This document shows, piece after piece, positions 9,277-19,400 of a stretch of 33,209 bases of DNA. A model generated the notes under the pieces. It was not told where the DNA came from. It was given only the letters and a program-made list of their open reading frames with translations, and searched no databases. Both the position numbers and the translations under genes were made by a program. Every line of letters starts with the position of its first letter. Positions within the stretch are counted from its first letter, which is position 1. Location: the NCBI GenBank assembly GCA_023399355.1, contig JAEWQC010000043.1, positions 1 to 33,209 on the forward strand, written 5' to 3'. Origin of the DNA: Bacillota bacterium (GTDB lineage Bacteria; Bacillota; Clostridia; Acetivibrionales; DTU013).

Positions 9277-12200
9277 ATGGATAAATATACAAAAAATATC
9301 ATGCTGTCAAGTGAAAAATTTAGAGAGGAAAGGCAATATTGGCTGGACAAGTTGCAGGGAGACTTTAGCATGACAGGGATTCCGGCTGATTATCCTTATT
9401 CGGTAAATACCGGCTTCAAAGCCTCAATGATTACTAAAAAGATATCAGGAGAAATTTTCGACAGGATAATGAAGATTGGAAATTGTACTGAACTTAGTGT
9501 GTATATCATTTTGCTGGCTGCAGTTAAAAGCCTTATGTATATTTATAACAGAAATGAAGATATTGTTGTCGGTATGCCTGTCCTAAAAGCCAAAGAGCAG
9601 TCAGCAGTGAACATAAACAGTTTGCTGCCGCTCAGGGACAGCATTAATGCAAATACACCCTTCAGAGAAATACTGACGGGTGTAAGCCGTACAGTAACAG
9701 AAGCGGATGAATACGGATATTTTCCTTTGGATGGGGTTGCCGAACTTTTAGGGATACATACAAGTCAAGGATTGTTTCCGCCATTTAGGACAGTTGTATT
9801 ACTTGATGACCTGCATGAAAATGCAAATATAGCCTCGTGCGGTGCTGATGTGGTAATAGCCTTCAAGTTAGGCGAAGGAAGCATTGGGGTAAACATAGAA
9901 TATAACAGCTCTTTATTTAAGGAAAACACAGTATCAAGATTTTACGCTCATTTATCCAAGCTTTTGGAAAGTGTAATGAGAACACCTGAAATCCGGCAAT
10001 ATGAAATAGAAATTTTGCCTGATGACGAGAAAAATATGCTGCTATTTGATTTTAATGATACTGATGCCGAGTATCCCAGGAATAAAACCTTACATCAACT
10101 GTTTGAAGAGCAGGTTAGTAGGAAGCCTGACAACATAGCCATACTATTTGGCGACAAGGAAATTACATATGGGCAGTTGGACAAAAAAGCAAACAGATAT
10201 GCAAATTATTTGATTCAGGAGCATGGCATCAAACCCGATGCTCTCGTCGGAGTAATGCTGGATAAATCGGAGGAGCTTATTGCGGTTACAATAGGGATCC
10301 TTAAAGCTGGAGGTGCTTATGTACCTATAGACCCTGAATATCCTGAGGAACGCATTAAGACCATTATTGATGATGCCGGGCTTAATGTTGTTATTTCAAG
10401 TAAAAAACATATAAAACTTCTTAACAGAATTCAATGGGAGTGTAATTCCCTTAAAACATTTCTATGCATAGACTCTACTGATGTTTATGGGGAGGAAGAA
10501 GATGAAAAAAGCGAACTGATGCGGGAGGAAGTATGGAAGTACGTTGGCCTGAAGGCTAAAGACGATATTGAAGCAGGAGCATGGGTAAACAGTTACACGG
10601 GAGAAAACCTTACAGAGCTGGATATGGAAGAGTATTCAAATAATATAGTAAGAAAACTCAAGCCCTACCTCAATAAAAGTGTAAAAGTTTTGGAAATAGG
10701 CTGCGCATCAGGCCTTAGTATGTTTAGAATAGCCCCCGATGCAGGACTGTATTATGGAACTGATTTATCCGGAGTAATTATAGAAAAAAACAGACAGCGG
10801 GTAAAAAACGAGGCTGTTCAGAATATTAAGCTTTCCTGTATGCCGGCACATGAGATAGACAAGATAGACGAAGCTGAATTTGACATAATCATTATGAATA
10901 GCGTTGTTCAATGTTTTCACGGGCATAACTACTTAAGGCAGGTAATTTCAAAATGCATTAACCTGATGAGCAAAAAAGGTATAATTTTTATCGGTGACGT
11001 AATGGACCAGGAATTGAAAGCCGGTTTGATCCAGTCCACAATTGAATTCAAGAAGAAGAACCGGGATATGAATTATAGGACGAAAACAGATTGGTCCGTG
11101 GAACTATTCCTTTCAAAAAGATTTTTTGAGGACCTTCGGGTTGATTTTAAAGAAGTAGTTGATGTAAATTTCTCAGAGAAAATATATACAGTAGAGAATG
11201 AACTGACACAATTCAGATATGACGCAATGATTCATGTTGATAAGTCTGCAGTCTTTCAAGATAGTACATTTCACAAGAATAAGCTGCAACATGGGCTTAA
11301 AGAGCTGAACAAATATGGAGTCGAAGGTGTGAGTACTAATGCAAATGCGGACAACCTGGCATATATCATTTATACATCGGGAACTTCAGGGAAGCCCAAG
11401 GGTGCAATGATAGAACATAAAAATGTAGTAAGACTTATGTTCAACAGTAAAATGCCATTTTCTTTCAGCCAGGACGATATTTGGACGATGTTTCATTCAT
11501 ATTGTTTCGATTTTTCAGTTTGGGAGATGTATGGCGCTCTGCTTTATGGGGGCAAGCTGATAATCATTCCCAGGATAATTGCACAAGATACAAGCAAGTT
11601 CAATGAATTATTAAGACACAATAAGGTTACCGTTTTAAATCAGACTCCATCAGCATTTTACAGGCTGATGGAGGAAGAGGTGAAATATGAATCAAACGAT
11701 CTTTGCCTGCGGTATGTTATTTTTGGCGGTGAAGCATTAAAACCGGGCATGTTATCCGAGTGGAATAAAAAGTATGGCAATACAAAACTGGTCAATATGT
11801 ATGGCATCACTGAGACAACCGTACATGTAACCTATAAGGATATAAGTGAAAATGAAATAAATTTGAATATAAGCAATATAGGTAAACCTATACCTACATT
11901 AAAAGCATATATAATGAGTGAGAATATGAAGCTGCTGCCTTTCGGAATAGCCGGGGAATTATGCATAGGCGGCGAGGGTGTATGCCGGGGCTATTTGAAT
12001 AACCCTGAACTAACGGAAATAAAATTCGTCAGAAATCCTTATCAATCTGATGAAAGGCTGTATAAGTCGGGCGATTTGGCGAAAATGCTTCCTAATGGGG
12101 AAATGGAGTACCTGGGAAGAATTGACCATCAAGTTAAAATAAGAGGCCATAGAATAGAATTAAGTGAAGTTGAAAATACACTATTAAAGCATGAATCGGT

Positions 12201-15200
12201 AAAAAAAGCAGTAGTATTGGGTAAACTGGATATAAACGGAGAAAAATACCTGTGCGCTTATTTTGTTTCCGATATTGCCCTTACCGTATCAGACCTCAGA
12301 ATATATCTCTCCGGGCAACTTCCTGAGTATGCCATACCTTCTTACTTTGTTCAGATAGATGATATTCCTCTAACCTCCAATGGTAAACTTAACGGTAAAA
12401 TGCTGCCCGATCCTTTAGCTCATATTAATACTGGAGTTGAGTACCAGGGTGCAACGAATGAAATTGAAGAGAAACTAATTGTGATATGGAAGAGAATATT
12501 GAAAGTAGATAAAATCGGGATATTGGATAATTTCTTTGAATTAGGCGGGCATTCCTTGAAAGCTACTATACTGATTACCAATATTCATAAGGAGTTTGAT
12601 GTTGAAATTCCGCTTACAGGAGTTTTTATGAATCAAACGATAAAAGAACTTGCGCTATTAATTAAGCAAAGCAAAAAGAATATATTTTATTCCATTCAAA
12701 AAGTGGAGGATAGAAAATTTTACGCCTTATCATCAGCTCAGAAGCGGCTCTATTTTGTAAATCAGCTGGATAGAAGCGGACTAGGCTACAATATTCCTGC
12801 AGCTATGATTATAGAGGGCATTGTTGACAAAAAACATATGGAAGATTGCATAAAGAGTATCGTCAGAAGACATGAAGTGTTTAGGACGGCTTTTGAATTA
12901 GTTGATGGTGAACCTATGCAAAAGATATGTCAGGAAGTTGATATGGCAGTTGAACACTTTAGCTGTAGAGAGGAAAATGTATCTGATATTATCGCTGAAT
13001 TCATAAGGCCTTTTGATTTGTGCAAAGCTCCGCTATTGAGGGTTGGTTTTATAGAACTATGTGAACATAAGAATATGCTATTGTTTGATATGCATCATAT
13101 AATAACTGATGGTACTTCCATCGGTATTGTAGTACGTGAATTTATCAGTGCGTATGAAAGAAAAGAACTGTCTCCGGTAAAGATTCAGTATAAGGATTTT
13201 GCGGAGTGGCAGAACAAGCTGTTTGGAACGGAAACAATCAAAAAGCAGGAAGAGTACTGGATGTACAGGTTTTCTGGGGAAATACCCGTACTAAACATGC
13301 CTACAGACTATGCAAGACCATCTATTCAAAGCTTTGCAGGAGATACGGTAAAGTTTACAGTACAAGATGATTTGGCCTGTAAGCTGTATCATCTTGCGTC
13401 AGAGTCAGGGGCTACTTTGTATATGGTATTACAGGCGGCATATAATATACTTCTTTCAAAGCATACCGGTCAGGATGATATAGTAGTGGGTTCACCCATT
13501 GCAGGACGACAACATGCAGATGTGCAAAATATGGTTGGCATGTTTGTTAATTCACTTGCAATGAGGAATTATCCAAAAGGAAATAAAACATTCCGACAGT
13601 TTCTTGAAGAGGTGAAGAAAGTATCCCTGGAAGCATTTGAAAATCAAGATTATCAATTTGAAGGACTTGTTGACAGATTGAACTTGAGGAGGGATTTGAG
13701 CAGAAATCCCTTATTCGACACAGTATTTTCCATGCAAAATATGGATACCGGTAGTGTGGAAATAGAAGGCTTAAAATTCTCGCCTTATGAATTTGAGTAT
13801 AAGGTATCCAAGTTTGACTTAACGCTTAATGCAGCTGAGATAAAAGACTCTATAAGCTTTAGCCTGGAATATAACACTGAATTGTTTAAAAAAGAGACGA
13901 TAGAAAGAATCGCAGTACAATTTATTAACATCATAAAGCAATTTACGCATAATCCTGACATGAGGCTGCAGGATATAGAATTGGTTACAGAGCAGGAAAG
14001 GAAGCAAATATTATTTGATTTTAATAATACAAGCATGGACTACCCATCTAATAAAACTATTATCGAATTATTTGAGGACCAGTGCAGAAAAACGCCGGAT
14101 AATATTGCCTTGGTTTTTGATAACGGCCATATAAGCTATAGGGAGCTAAACGAGAAAGCTAATTGTATAGCTAGAGTTCTAAGAGAGAAGGGTATCGGTA
14201 CTGATAGCATAGTTGCTATTATTGCCGAACAGTCTTTTGAAATGTTTACTGGGATTATGGGCATATTGAAAGCTGGAGGGGCTTATCTGCCTATTGACCC
14301 GGATTATCCCGCCGAAAGGATTTCATTCATCCTGCAGGATAGCGGGAGTGAACTTATAATCGGGAATAGTCATTTAGTGAGGCCGTTTGAAAAAAATACG
14401 GAGAGTATTCATCTGGAGGATATGAATAGGCATATTGGGGATTGCTCCTGCTTGAACGTTCATATCAGGCCTGAGAACCTGGCATACATTATTTATACCT
14501 CCGGCTCCACAGGCAAGCCTAAAGGGGTAATGACAGAACACAGAGCCCTGGTCAACCTATGCTGCTGGCACATAAATTATTATGGTATTACAAGTGCTGA
14601 TCGAAGTACCAAATATGCCGGATTTGGATTTGATGCTTCAGTATGGGAGATTTTCCCCTATTTGATATCAGGCTCTACAATCTACATTGTTAGCAAAGAA
14701 ACAAGATTGAATATAGAAGAACTGCATAACTACATAGAGAGTAACAATATAACAATAAGCTTTCTGCCGACACACATATGTGAGCAATTTATCAAGTTTG
14801 ATAATAAGTCACTTAAGAAGTTGCTTACAGGGGGCGACTCTTTAAAATACTATGAAAAAAGGAATTATGAACTGATAAACAATTATGGTCCTACAGAAAA
14901 CACAGTCGTAACAACCAGCTTTAATGTTCACGGGTATTGCGAAAGAATTCCTATAGGTAAACCTGTAAGCAACTGCCAGATATATATACTGGATAACTGC
15001 AATAAAGTACTGCCTGTTGGCGTACCTGGCGAGCTATGCATATCTGGTGACGGACTGGCAAGAGGATATCTGAACCAGCCTGAACTGACTGCAAATAAGT
15101 TTGTTCCAAACCCATTTCAACCGGAAAAAAGGATGTACCGGACTGGAGATATGGCAAGATGGCTGCCTGATGGGAATATAGAATTTATGGGAAGAATAGA

Positions 15201-16407
15201 TCATCAGGTAAAAATACGGGGATTCAGGATTGAACTGGGAGAAATAGAAGCGCAGCTAATAAAACTCCATGAGATAAAAGAAGCAGCAGTAGCAGCAAAA
15301 GACGACTCAAATGGAGGCAGATACCTATGCGCATACATAGTAACTGATGAAGAGCTAAAGGTAAACACAATAAGAGAATACCTGTCTATGGAGTTGCCTG
15401 ATTATATGTTACCCTCATACTATGTGCGATTGGACAAACTGCCCCTGACTCCTAATGGCAAGCTTGATATGAAGGCATTACCCGCGCCTGACGGAAGTAT
15501 ATGCACGGGAGTTGAATATGAAGCTCCGGCAAATAGTACAGAGGAAAGTATAGCAACGATATGGCAAGAAGTACTTGGCATAGAGAGAGCAGGACTCAAT
15601 GACAACTTTTTTGATTTGGGTGGAAATTCTATGAGCTTGATAAAAGTACATAACAAGATAGAAAATGGATTCCCAGGTGTAATAAAAGTAACTGATCTTT
15701 TTTCAAAAGCGACAATCAAGGAAATAGCAGAATTCATAGATAATAGTATGAATCTTATTGAAAAAAGCGTTGGAATTTCAACTGTTGAATTGAGTTTGGA
15801 TTATTTTAGCGGGGATTACCATAGATGCATAAGCGGCACATATAAAATAGCAATAAACGGGGATACGCTTAAGCGTATAAAGATCATTTCGCAAAATAAG
15901 AAGATAGAGAATATTGATATCTTAACGGCAGTTTATATCTACCTTCTGGCAAATATAGCAGAACAGGATGAAATTGCGGTTCTCGAGATGATTGATCCCA
16001 AGGGTATGTTTTATTCTATAGACATAAATAAGAACAAAATTGAAAGTATTGAACACCTTTTTGATTCTGTTTGCAGAAAGCGGCAGGAAGGGAAGAATCC
16101 TTACAGCATTCAGAGCATTGGACACAAAGTAAAGGAAATGTCCGGATTATCAATTATGCCAGTATTGATAAGAAAAAATTTATTGGTGCCGGGGTTGGAA
16201 CTTTCGGATTACTTTGATTTGGTGCTGGTGGTTGATGAATACAATGAACAGCTCTCGATAAAAATTCAGTACGGCAGCAGACTCAATGAGGAAAAAGGGA
16301 ATCAAATTGTAAATGGCTATTTCAGTCTTTTAGAACTTATGGTTGATAAATATATTAAGGAACATAAGCTGGAAAGTGAGGATACACAAGAATGCAAAAA
16401 AAATTAG
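9277..16407 (+). CDS. Nonribosomal peptide synthetase: half-C - A(Thr) interrupted by methyltransferase - T - C - A(Leu) - T - half-C
   Basis: 2376 residues; ATG with GGGGGAG 10 bases upstream. Residues 1-245 match only the C-terminal half of a C domain, with no HHxxxDG. A3 begins near 272. Between core motifs a2 (GAYVPIDPEYP, about 345-355) and a3 (YIIYTSGTSG, from 696) lie about 280 extra residues holding a SAM methyltransferase: VLEIGCASG (471-479) and NSVVQCF (541-547), both typical of NRPS methyltransferases. The A3 code is DFWNIGMVHK (Thr) with A10 lysine K1037. T3 serine is S1093. A full C domain (about 1145-1580) has HHIITDG (H1273/H1274). A4 (about 1595-2065; K2062) has the code DAWFLGNVVK, the known Leu code. 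T4 serine is S2118 in LGGNS. Residues about 2165-2350 again look like a degenerate acceptor half of a C domain, just before the switch to polyketide synthase. The gene overlaps the next by 16 bp. Inferred role: adds a methylated Thr and then Leu. Confidence 0.93.
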   Translation: MDKYTKNIMLSSEKFREERQYWLDKLQGDFSMTGIPADYPYSVNTGFKASMITKKISGEIFDRIMKIGNCTELSVYIILLAAVKSLMYIYNRNEDIVVGMPVLKAKEQSAVNINSLLPLRDSINANTPFREILTGVSRTVTEADEYGYFPLDGVAELLGIHTSQGLFPPFRTVVLLDDLHENANIASCGADVVIAFKLGEGSIGVNIEYNSSLFKENTVSRFYAHLSKLLESVMRTPEIRQYEIEILPDDEKNMLLFDFNDTDAEYPRNKTLHQLFEEQVSRKPDNIAILFGDKEITYGQLDKKANRYANYLIQEHGIKPDALVGVMLDKSEELIAVTIGILKAGGAYVPIDPEYPEERIKTIIDDAGLNVVISSKKHIKLLNRIQWECNSLKTFLCIDSTDVYGEEEDEKSELMREEVWKYVGLKAKDDIEAGAWVNSYTGENLTELDMEEYSNNIVRKLKPYLNKSVKVLEIGCASGLSMFRIAPDAGLYYGTDLSGVIIEKNRQRVKNEAVQNIKLSCMPAHEIDKIDEAEFDIIIMNSVVQCFHGHNYLRQVISKCINLMSKKGIIFIGDVMDQELKAGLIQSTIEFKKKNRDMNYRTKTDWSVELFLSKRFFEDLRVDFKEVVDVNFSEKIYTVENELTQFRYDAMIHVDKSAVFQDSTFHKNKLQHGLKELNKYGVEGVSTNANADNLAYIIYTSGTSGKPKGAMIEHKNVVRLMFNSKMPFSFSQDDIWTMFHSYCFDFSVWEMYGALLYGGKLIIIPRIIAQDTSKFNELLRHNKVTVLNQTPSAFYRLMEEEVKYESNDLCLRYVIFGGEALKPGMLSEWNKKYGNTKLVNMYGITETTVHVTYKDISENEINLNISNIGKPIPTLKAYIMSENMKLLPFGIAGELCIGGEGVCRGYLNNPELTEIKFVRNPYQSDERLYKSGDLAKMLPNGEMEYLGRIDHQVKIRGHRIELSEVENTLLKHESVKKAVVLGKLDINGEKYLCAYFVSDIALTVSDLRIYLSGQLPEYAIPSYFVQIDDIPLTSNGKLNGKMLPDPLAHINTGVEYQGATNEIEEKLIVIWKRILKVDKIGILDNFFELGGHSLKATILITNIHKEFDVEIPLTGVFMNQTIKELALLIKQSKKNIFYSIQKVEDRKFYALSSAQKRLYFVNQLDRSGLGYNIPAAMIIEGIVDKKHMEDCIKSIVRRHEVFRTAFELVDGEPMQKICQEVDMAVEHFSCREENVSDIIAEFIRPFDLCKAPLLRVGFIELCEHKNMLLFDMHHIITDGTSIGIVVREFISAYERKELSPVKIQYKDFAEWQNKLFGTETIKKQEEYWMYRFSGEIPVLNMPTDYARPSIQSFAGDTVKFTVQDDLACKLYHLASESGATLYMVLQAAYNILLSKHTGQDDIVVGSPIAGRQHADVQNMVGMFVNSLAMRNYPKGNKTFRQFLEEVKKVSLEAFENQDYQFEGLVDRLNLRRDLSRNPLFDTVFSMQNMDTGSVEIEGLKFSPYEFEYKVSKFDLTLNAAEIKDSISFSLEYNTELFKKETIERIAVQFINIIKQFTHNPDMRLQDIELVTEQERKQILFDFNNTSMDYPSNKTIIELFEDQCRKTPDNIALVFDNGHISYRELNEKANCIARVLREKGIGTDSIVAIIAEQSFEMFTGIMGILKAGGAYLPIDPDYPAERISFILQDSGSELIIGNSHLVRPFEKNTESIHLEDMNRHIGDCSCLNVHIRPENLAYIIYTSGSTGKPKGVMTEHRALVNLCCWHINYYGITSADRSTKYAGFGFDASVWEIFPYLISGSTIYIVSKETRLNIEELHNYIESNNITISFLPTHICEQFIKFDNKSLKKLLTGGDSLKYYEKRNYELINNYGPTENTVVTTSFNVHGYCERIPIGKPVSNCQIYILDNCNKVLPVGVPGELCISGDGLARGYLNQPELTANKFVPNPFQPEKRMYRTGDMARWLPDGNIEFMGRIDHQVKIRGFRIELGEIEAQLIKLHEIKEAAVAAKDDSNGGRYLCAYIVTDEELKVNTIREYLSMELPDYMLPSYYVRLDKLPLTPNGKLDMKALPAPDGSICTGVEYEAPANSTEESIATIWQEVLGIERAGLNDNFFDLGGNSMSLIKVHNKIENGFPGVIKVTDLFSKATIKEIAEFIDNSMNLIEKSVGISTVELSLDYFSGDYHRCISGTYKIAINGDTLKRIKIISQNKKIENIDILTAVYIYLLANIAEQDEIAVLEMIDPKGMFYSIDINKNKIESIEHLFDSVCRKRQEGKNPYSIQSIGHKVKEMSGLSIMPVLIRKNLLVPGLELSDYFDLVLVVDEYNEQLSIKIQYGSRLNEEKGNQIVNGYFSLLELMVDKYIKEHKLESEDTQECKKN

Positions 16408-19400
16408 TAGATTTCGATATAAATCATGTTAACCACAAGGGTATTACACAGCAGAATGCGGATGAGACAAAAGATATTGCAATCATAGGAATATCAGCGG
16501 AGCTGCCCCTGGCTGAAAACCTGGATGGATTTTGGGAAAACCTGAGAAATGGAGTTGACTGCATAAGAAAGATTCCAGAAGACAGAAGAAATGATATAGA
16601 AAGTGTTTTGCATCATTATAAGATTAAGAATTATGAATATGCAGAGCTGGCTTATCTGGATCATATTGATCAATTTGATTATAACTTTTTTGGTATTTCA
16701 CCAAAAGAAGCAACTCTAATGGATCCTAACCAGAGGATACTTCTGGAGACTGCATGGAAGGCAATTGAGGATGCGGGGTATGGCGGGGAAAAAATCAAAG
16801 GCAGCAGGACAGGAGTTTATGTCGGCGTTATCGGCAATATGGCGTATTACAACCTTGTGGACACCTTTGAGCAAGCAAGCAGGGGGGTGGCATTTCCAGG
16901 CAATCTGGCTTCCATTGTAGCCGGCAGGATAGCTTATGTGTTGAATTTAAGGGGTCCGAGTATTGTGGTGGATACTTCTTGCTCCTCGTCGCTGGTGGCT
17001 TTACATTTAGCATGTCAGGCGATAAGGAATAAAGAATGTGATATGGCAATAGCAGGGGGGATAAAATTAGCTTTTTCACCTTTGAAATCAAGTGGTAGTT
17101 TTATGGGAACGGAATCTTCCGATGGAAGGACAAAAGCGTTTGATGACAGTTCTGATGGAACAGGCGGTGGAGAAGGTGTTGTGGCTGTTTTACTTAAGCC
17201 GCTGTCTCAGGCTTTGGAAGACAGAGATAATATACATGCAGTCATCAAAGGAAGCGCAATGAATCAGGATGGAAGAACTGTGGAGTTAACTGCTCCGAAT
17301 CCTGAAGCGCAGGAAGATGTTATTGTCAGAGCATGGAAAGATTCAGGAGTAAATCCTGAAACAATAACATATATAGAGGCTCACGGAACAGGGACAAAGC
17401 TTGGAGATCCAATAGAAGTAGAAGGTATGCAGAGGGCTTTTGGAAAATATACCGGCAAAACGCATTTTTGTGCTATCGGGGCAGTTACGACGAATATTGG
17501 ACATTTGGATCATGCTTCGGGAATAGTGGGATTGCTCAAGCTTGTTTTATCACTTAAAAATAAGGAAATACCAGCATCCCTGCACTATAAAACTCCAAAT
17601 AGAAAAATGAATTTTATTGATTCACCTGTATATGTGAACGATCATTTACAGAATTGGAAAACAGATGGGTTTCCACTAAGAGGTGGTGTGAGTTCCTTCG
17701 GTTTAAGCGGCACGAATTGCCACGTAGTTCTTGAGGAAGCTCCTGAGCAATGGATAAAAGATATCCCACAAGAGAAAAGGATTAACATATTGACCTTATC
17801 TGCAAAAAGTGAATATTCCTTGCATGAGTTGATAAAACAATATTGTGAGTTCCTAAAACGGAACAAGACCGTCAAAATAAATGATATTTGCTACACTGCA
17901 AATACGGGGAGGGAACATCACAACTTTCGGTTGGCAGTTCAAGCAAAGGATATTGGGGATTTACTTAATAAACTGGAATTTCTAAGGGAAGAGAATCGCT
18001 CTGAATCGAAGCAAAGTGGAATTTACTATGGAAAGCTGGAAAAGGGTGCCTCTGAAAAAATGGATTTCATGAATCAGGAGGCATTGCAAAAAACAAGACA
18101 ATACGTAAGAGGCGAGAAAAATGCACCTGAATTGATAGGTGACATATGCAGCTTATATGTAAAAGGGGCTGCAATACTCTGGAGTGAATTTTATACCGGG
18201 GAAAGGCTGAATCGGGTTAGCTTGCCAACATATCCTTTTGAAAAAACAAGGTGCTGGATTGATGTGCCAATGGTTATTCCCACAGCCTCTGAGAATAGAA
18301 TAGAAGTACAGGATAGCCTTTGTGACAATTTAAAGGAAGAACGCAATTCTTCGGAAAAACGAGAGGAAGGAGATATAGAAAGTAATCAGGTAAATGTTAT
18401 ATTAAGTGGAAGAGATGACGGGAACTACTCCGAAATGGAGAGATTAGTTGCTGATATTATGTGTGAAGTTCTTGGAGAAAATGAAATATGCATCGATCAT
18501 AAATTTTTTGATCTTGGAGGGCATTCTTTGAATGCAATACTGCTCTTGTCAAAGATCCATAAAGAAACAGGTGTAGAAATTTCATTAACAGATATGTTTG
18601 AAATTTCAACAGTTAAGGATATAGCGGAATACATAATAAAGTCCAGAGAGAAACAATATCTGTCAATAAAGAAAGCTCAAGAGAAGGAGTACTATTCATT
18701 ATCACCCGCACAGAGAAGATTATATATACTAAACCAAATAGATAGCAAGGGCCTGACTTATAACATGCCGGGGACATTAATAATAGAAGGCAGATTAGAT
18801 AAAGGCCGATTTGAGGATGCCTTCACGGAATTGATAGAACGGCATGAAACACTCAGGACAACATTTGAAACGGTTAATGGGGAGCCTGTACAAAAAATAC
18901 ATAAAAATGTGGAATTCAAAGTAGAATACTTTGAGCAGGACGAAGAGAATGTATTAGGTAAAATAAAGGAATTAATAAAGCCTTTTGCGCTAAATAAAGC
19001 TCCATTACTAAGGGTCGGATTAATAAAAACAAAAGAAGACAGGCACATAATGCTTTATGACATGCATCATATCATATCAGATGGCGTATCCATGAGCATA
19101 ATTGTAAAAGAGTTTATACAGCTCTATGAAGGTTTAAAATTACCTGAGCTGAAGCTGCAGTACAAAGATTTCTCCGAATGGCAGAATCACCTCTTTCAAA
19201 CAGAAGGAATAACAAAACAGGAAGAATACTGGAAAGAAGTATTCAAAGGGAATATACCAGTGCTTTCAATGCCTTTGGACTATAAAAGACCTGATACGCT
19301 GACATTTACAGGAGGGCGAATTAAGTTCGCCATTTCCAGTGATATTGTTAAGAAAATGCAAGAATTGATAAAAGAAAAAAATATTACGATGAACATTTTT

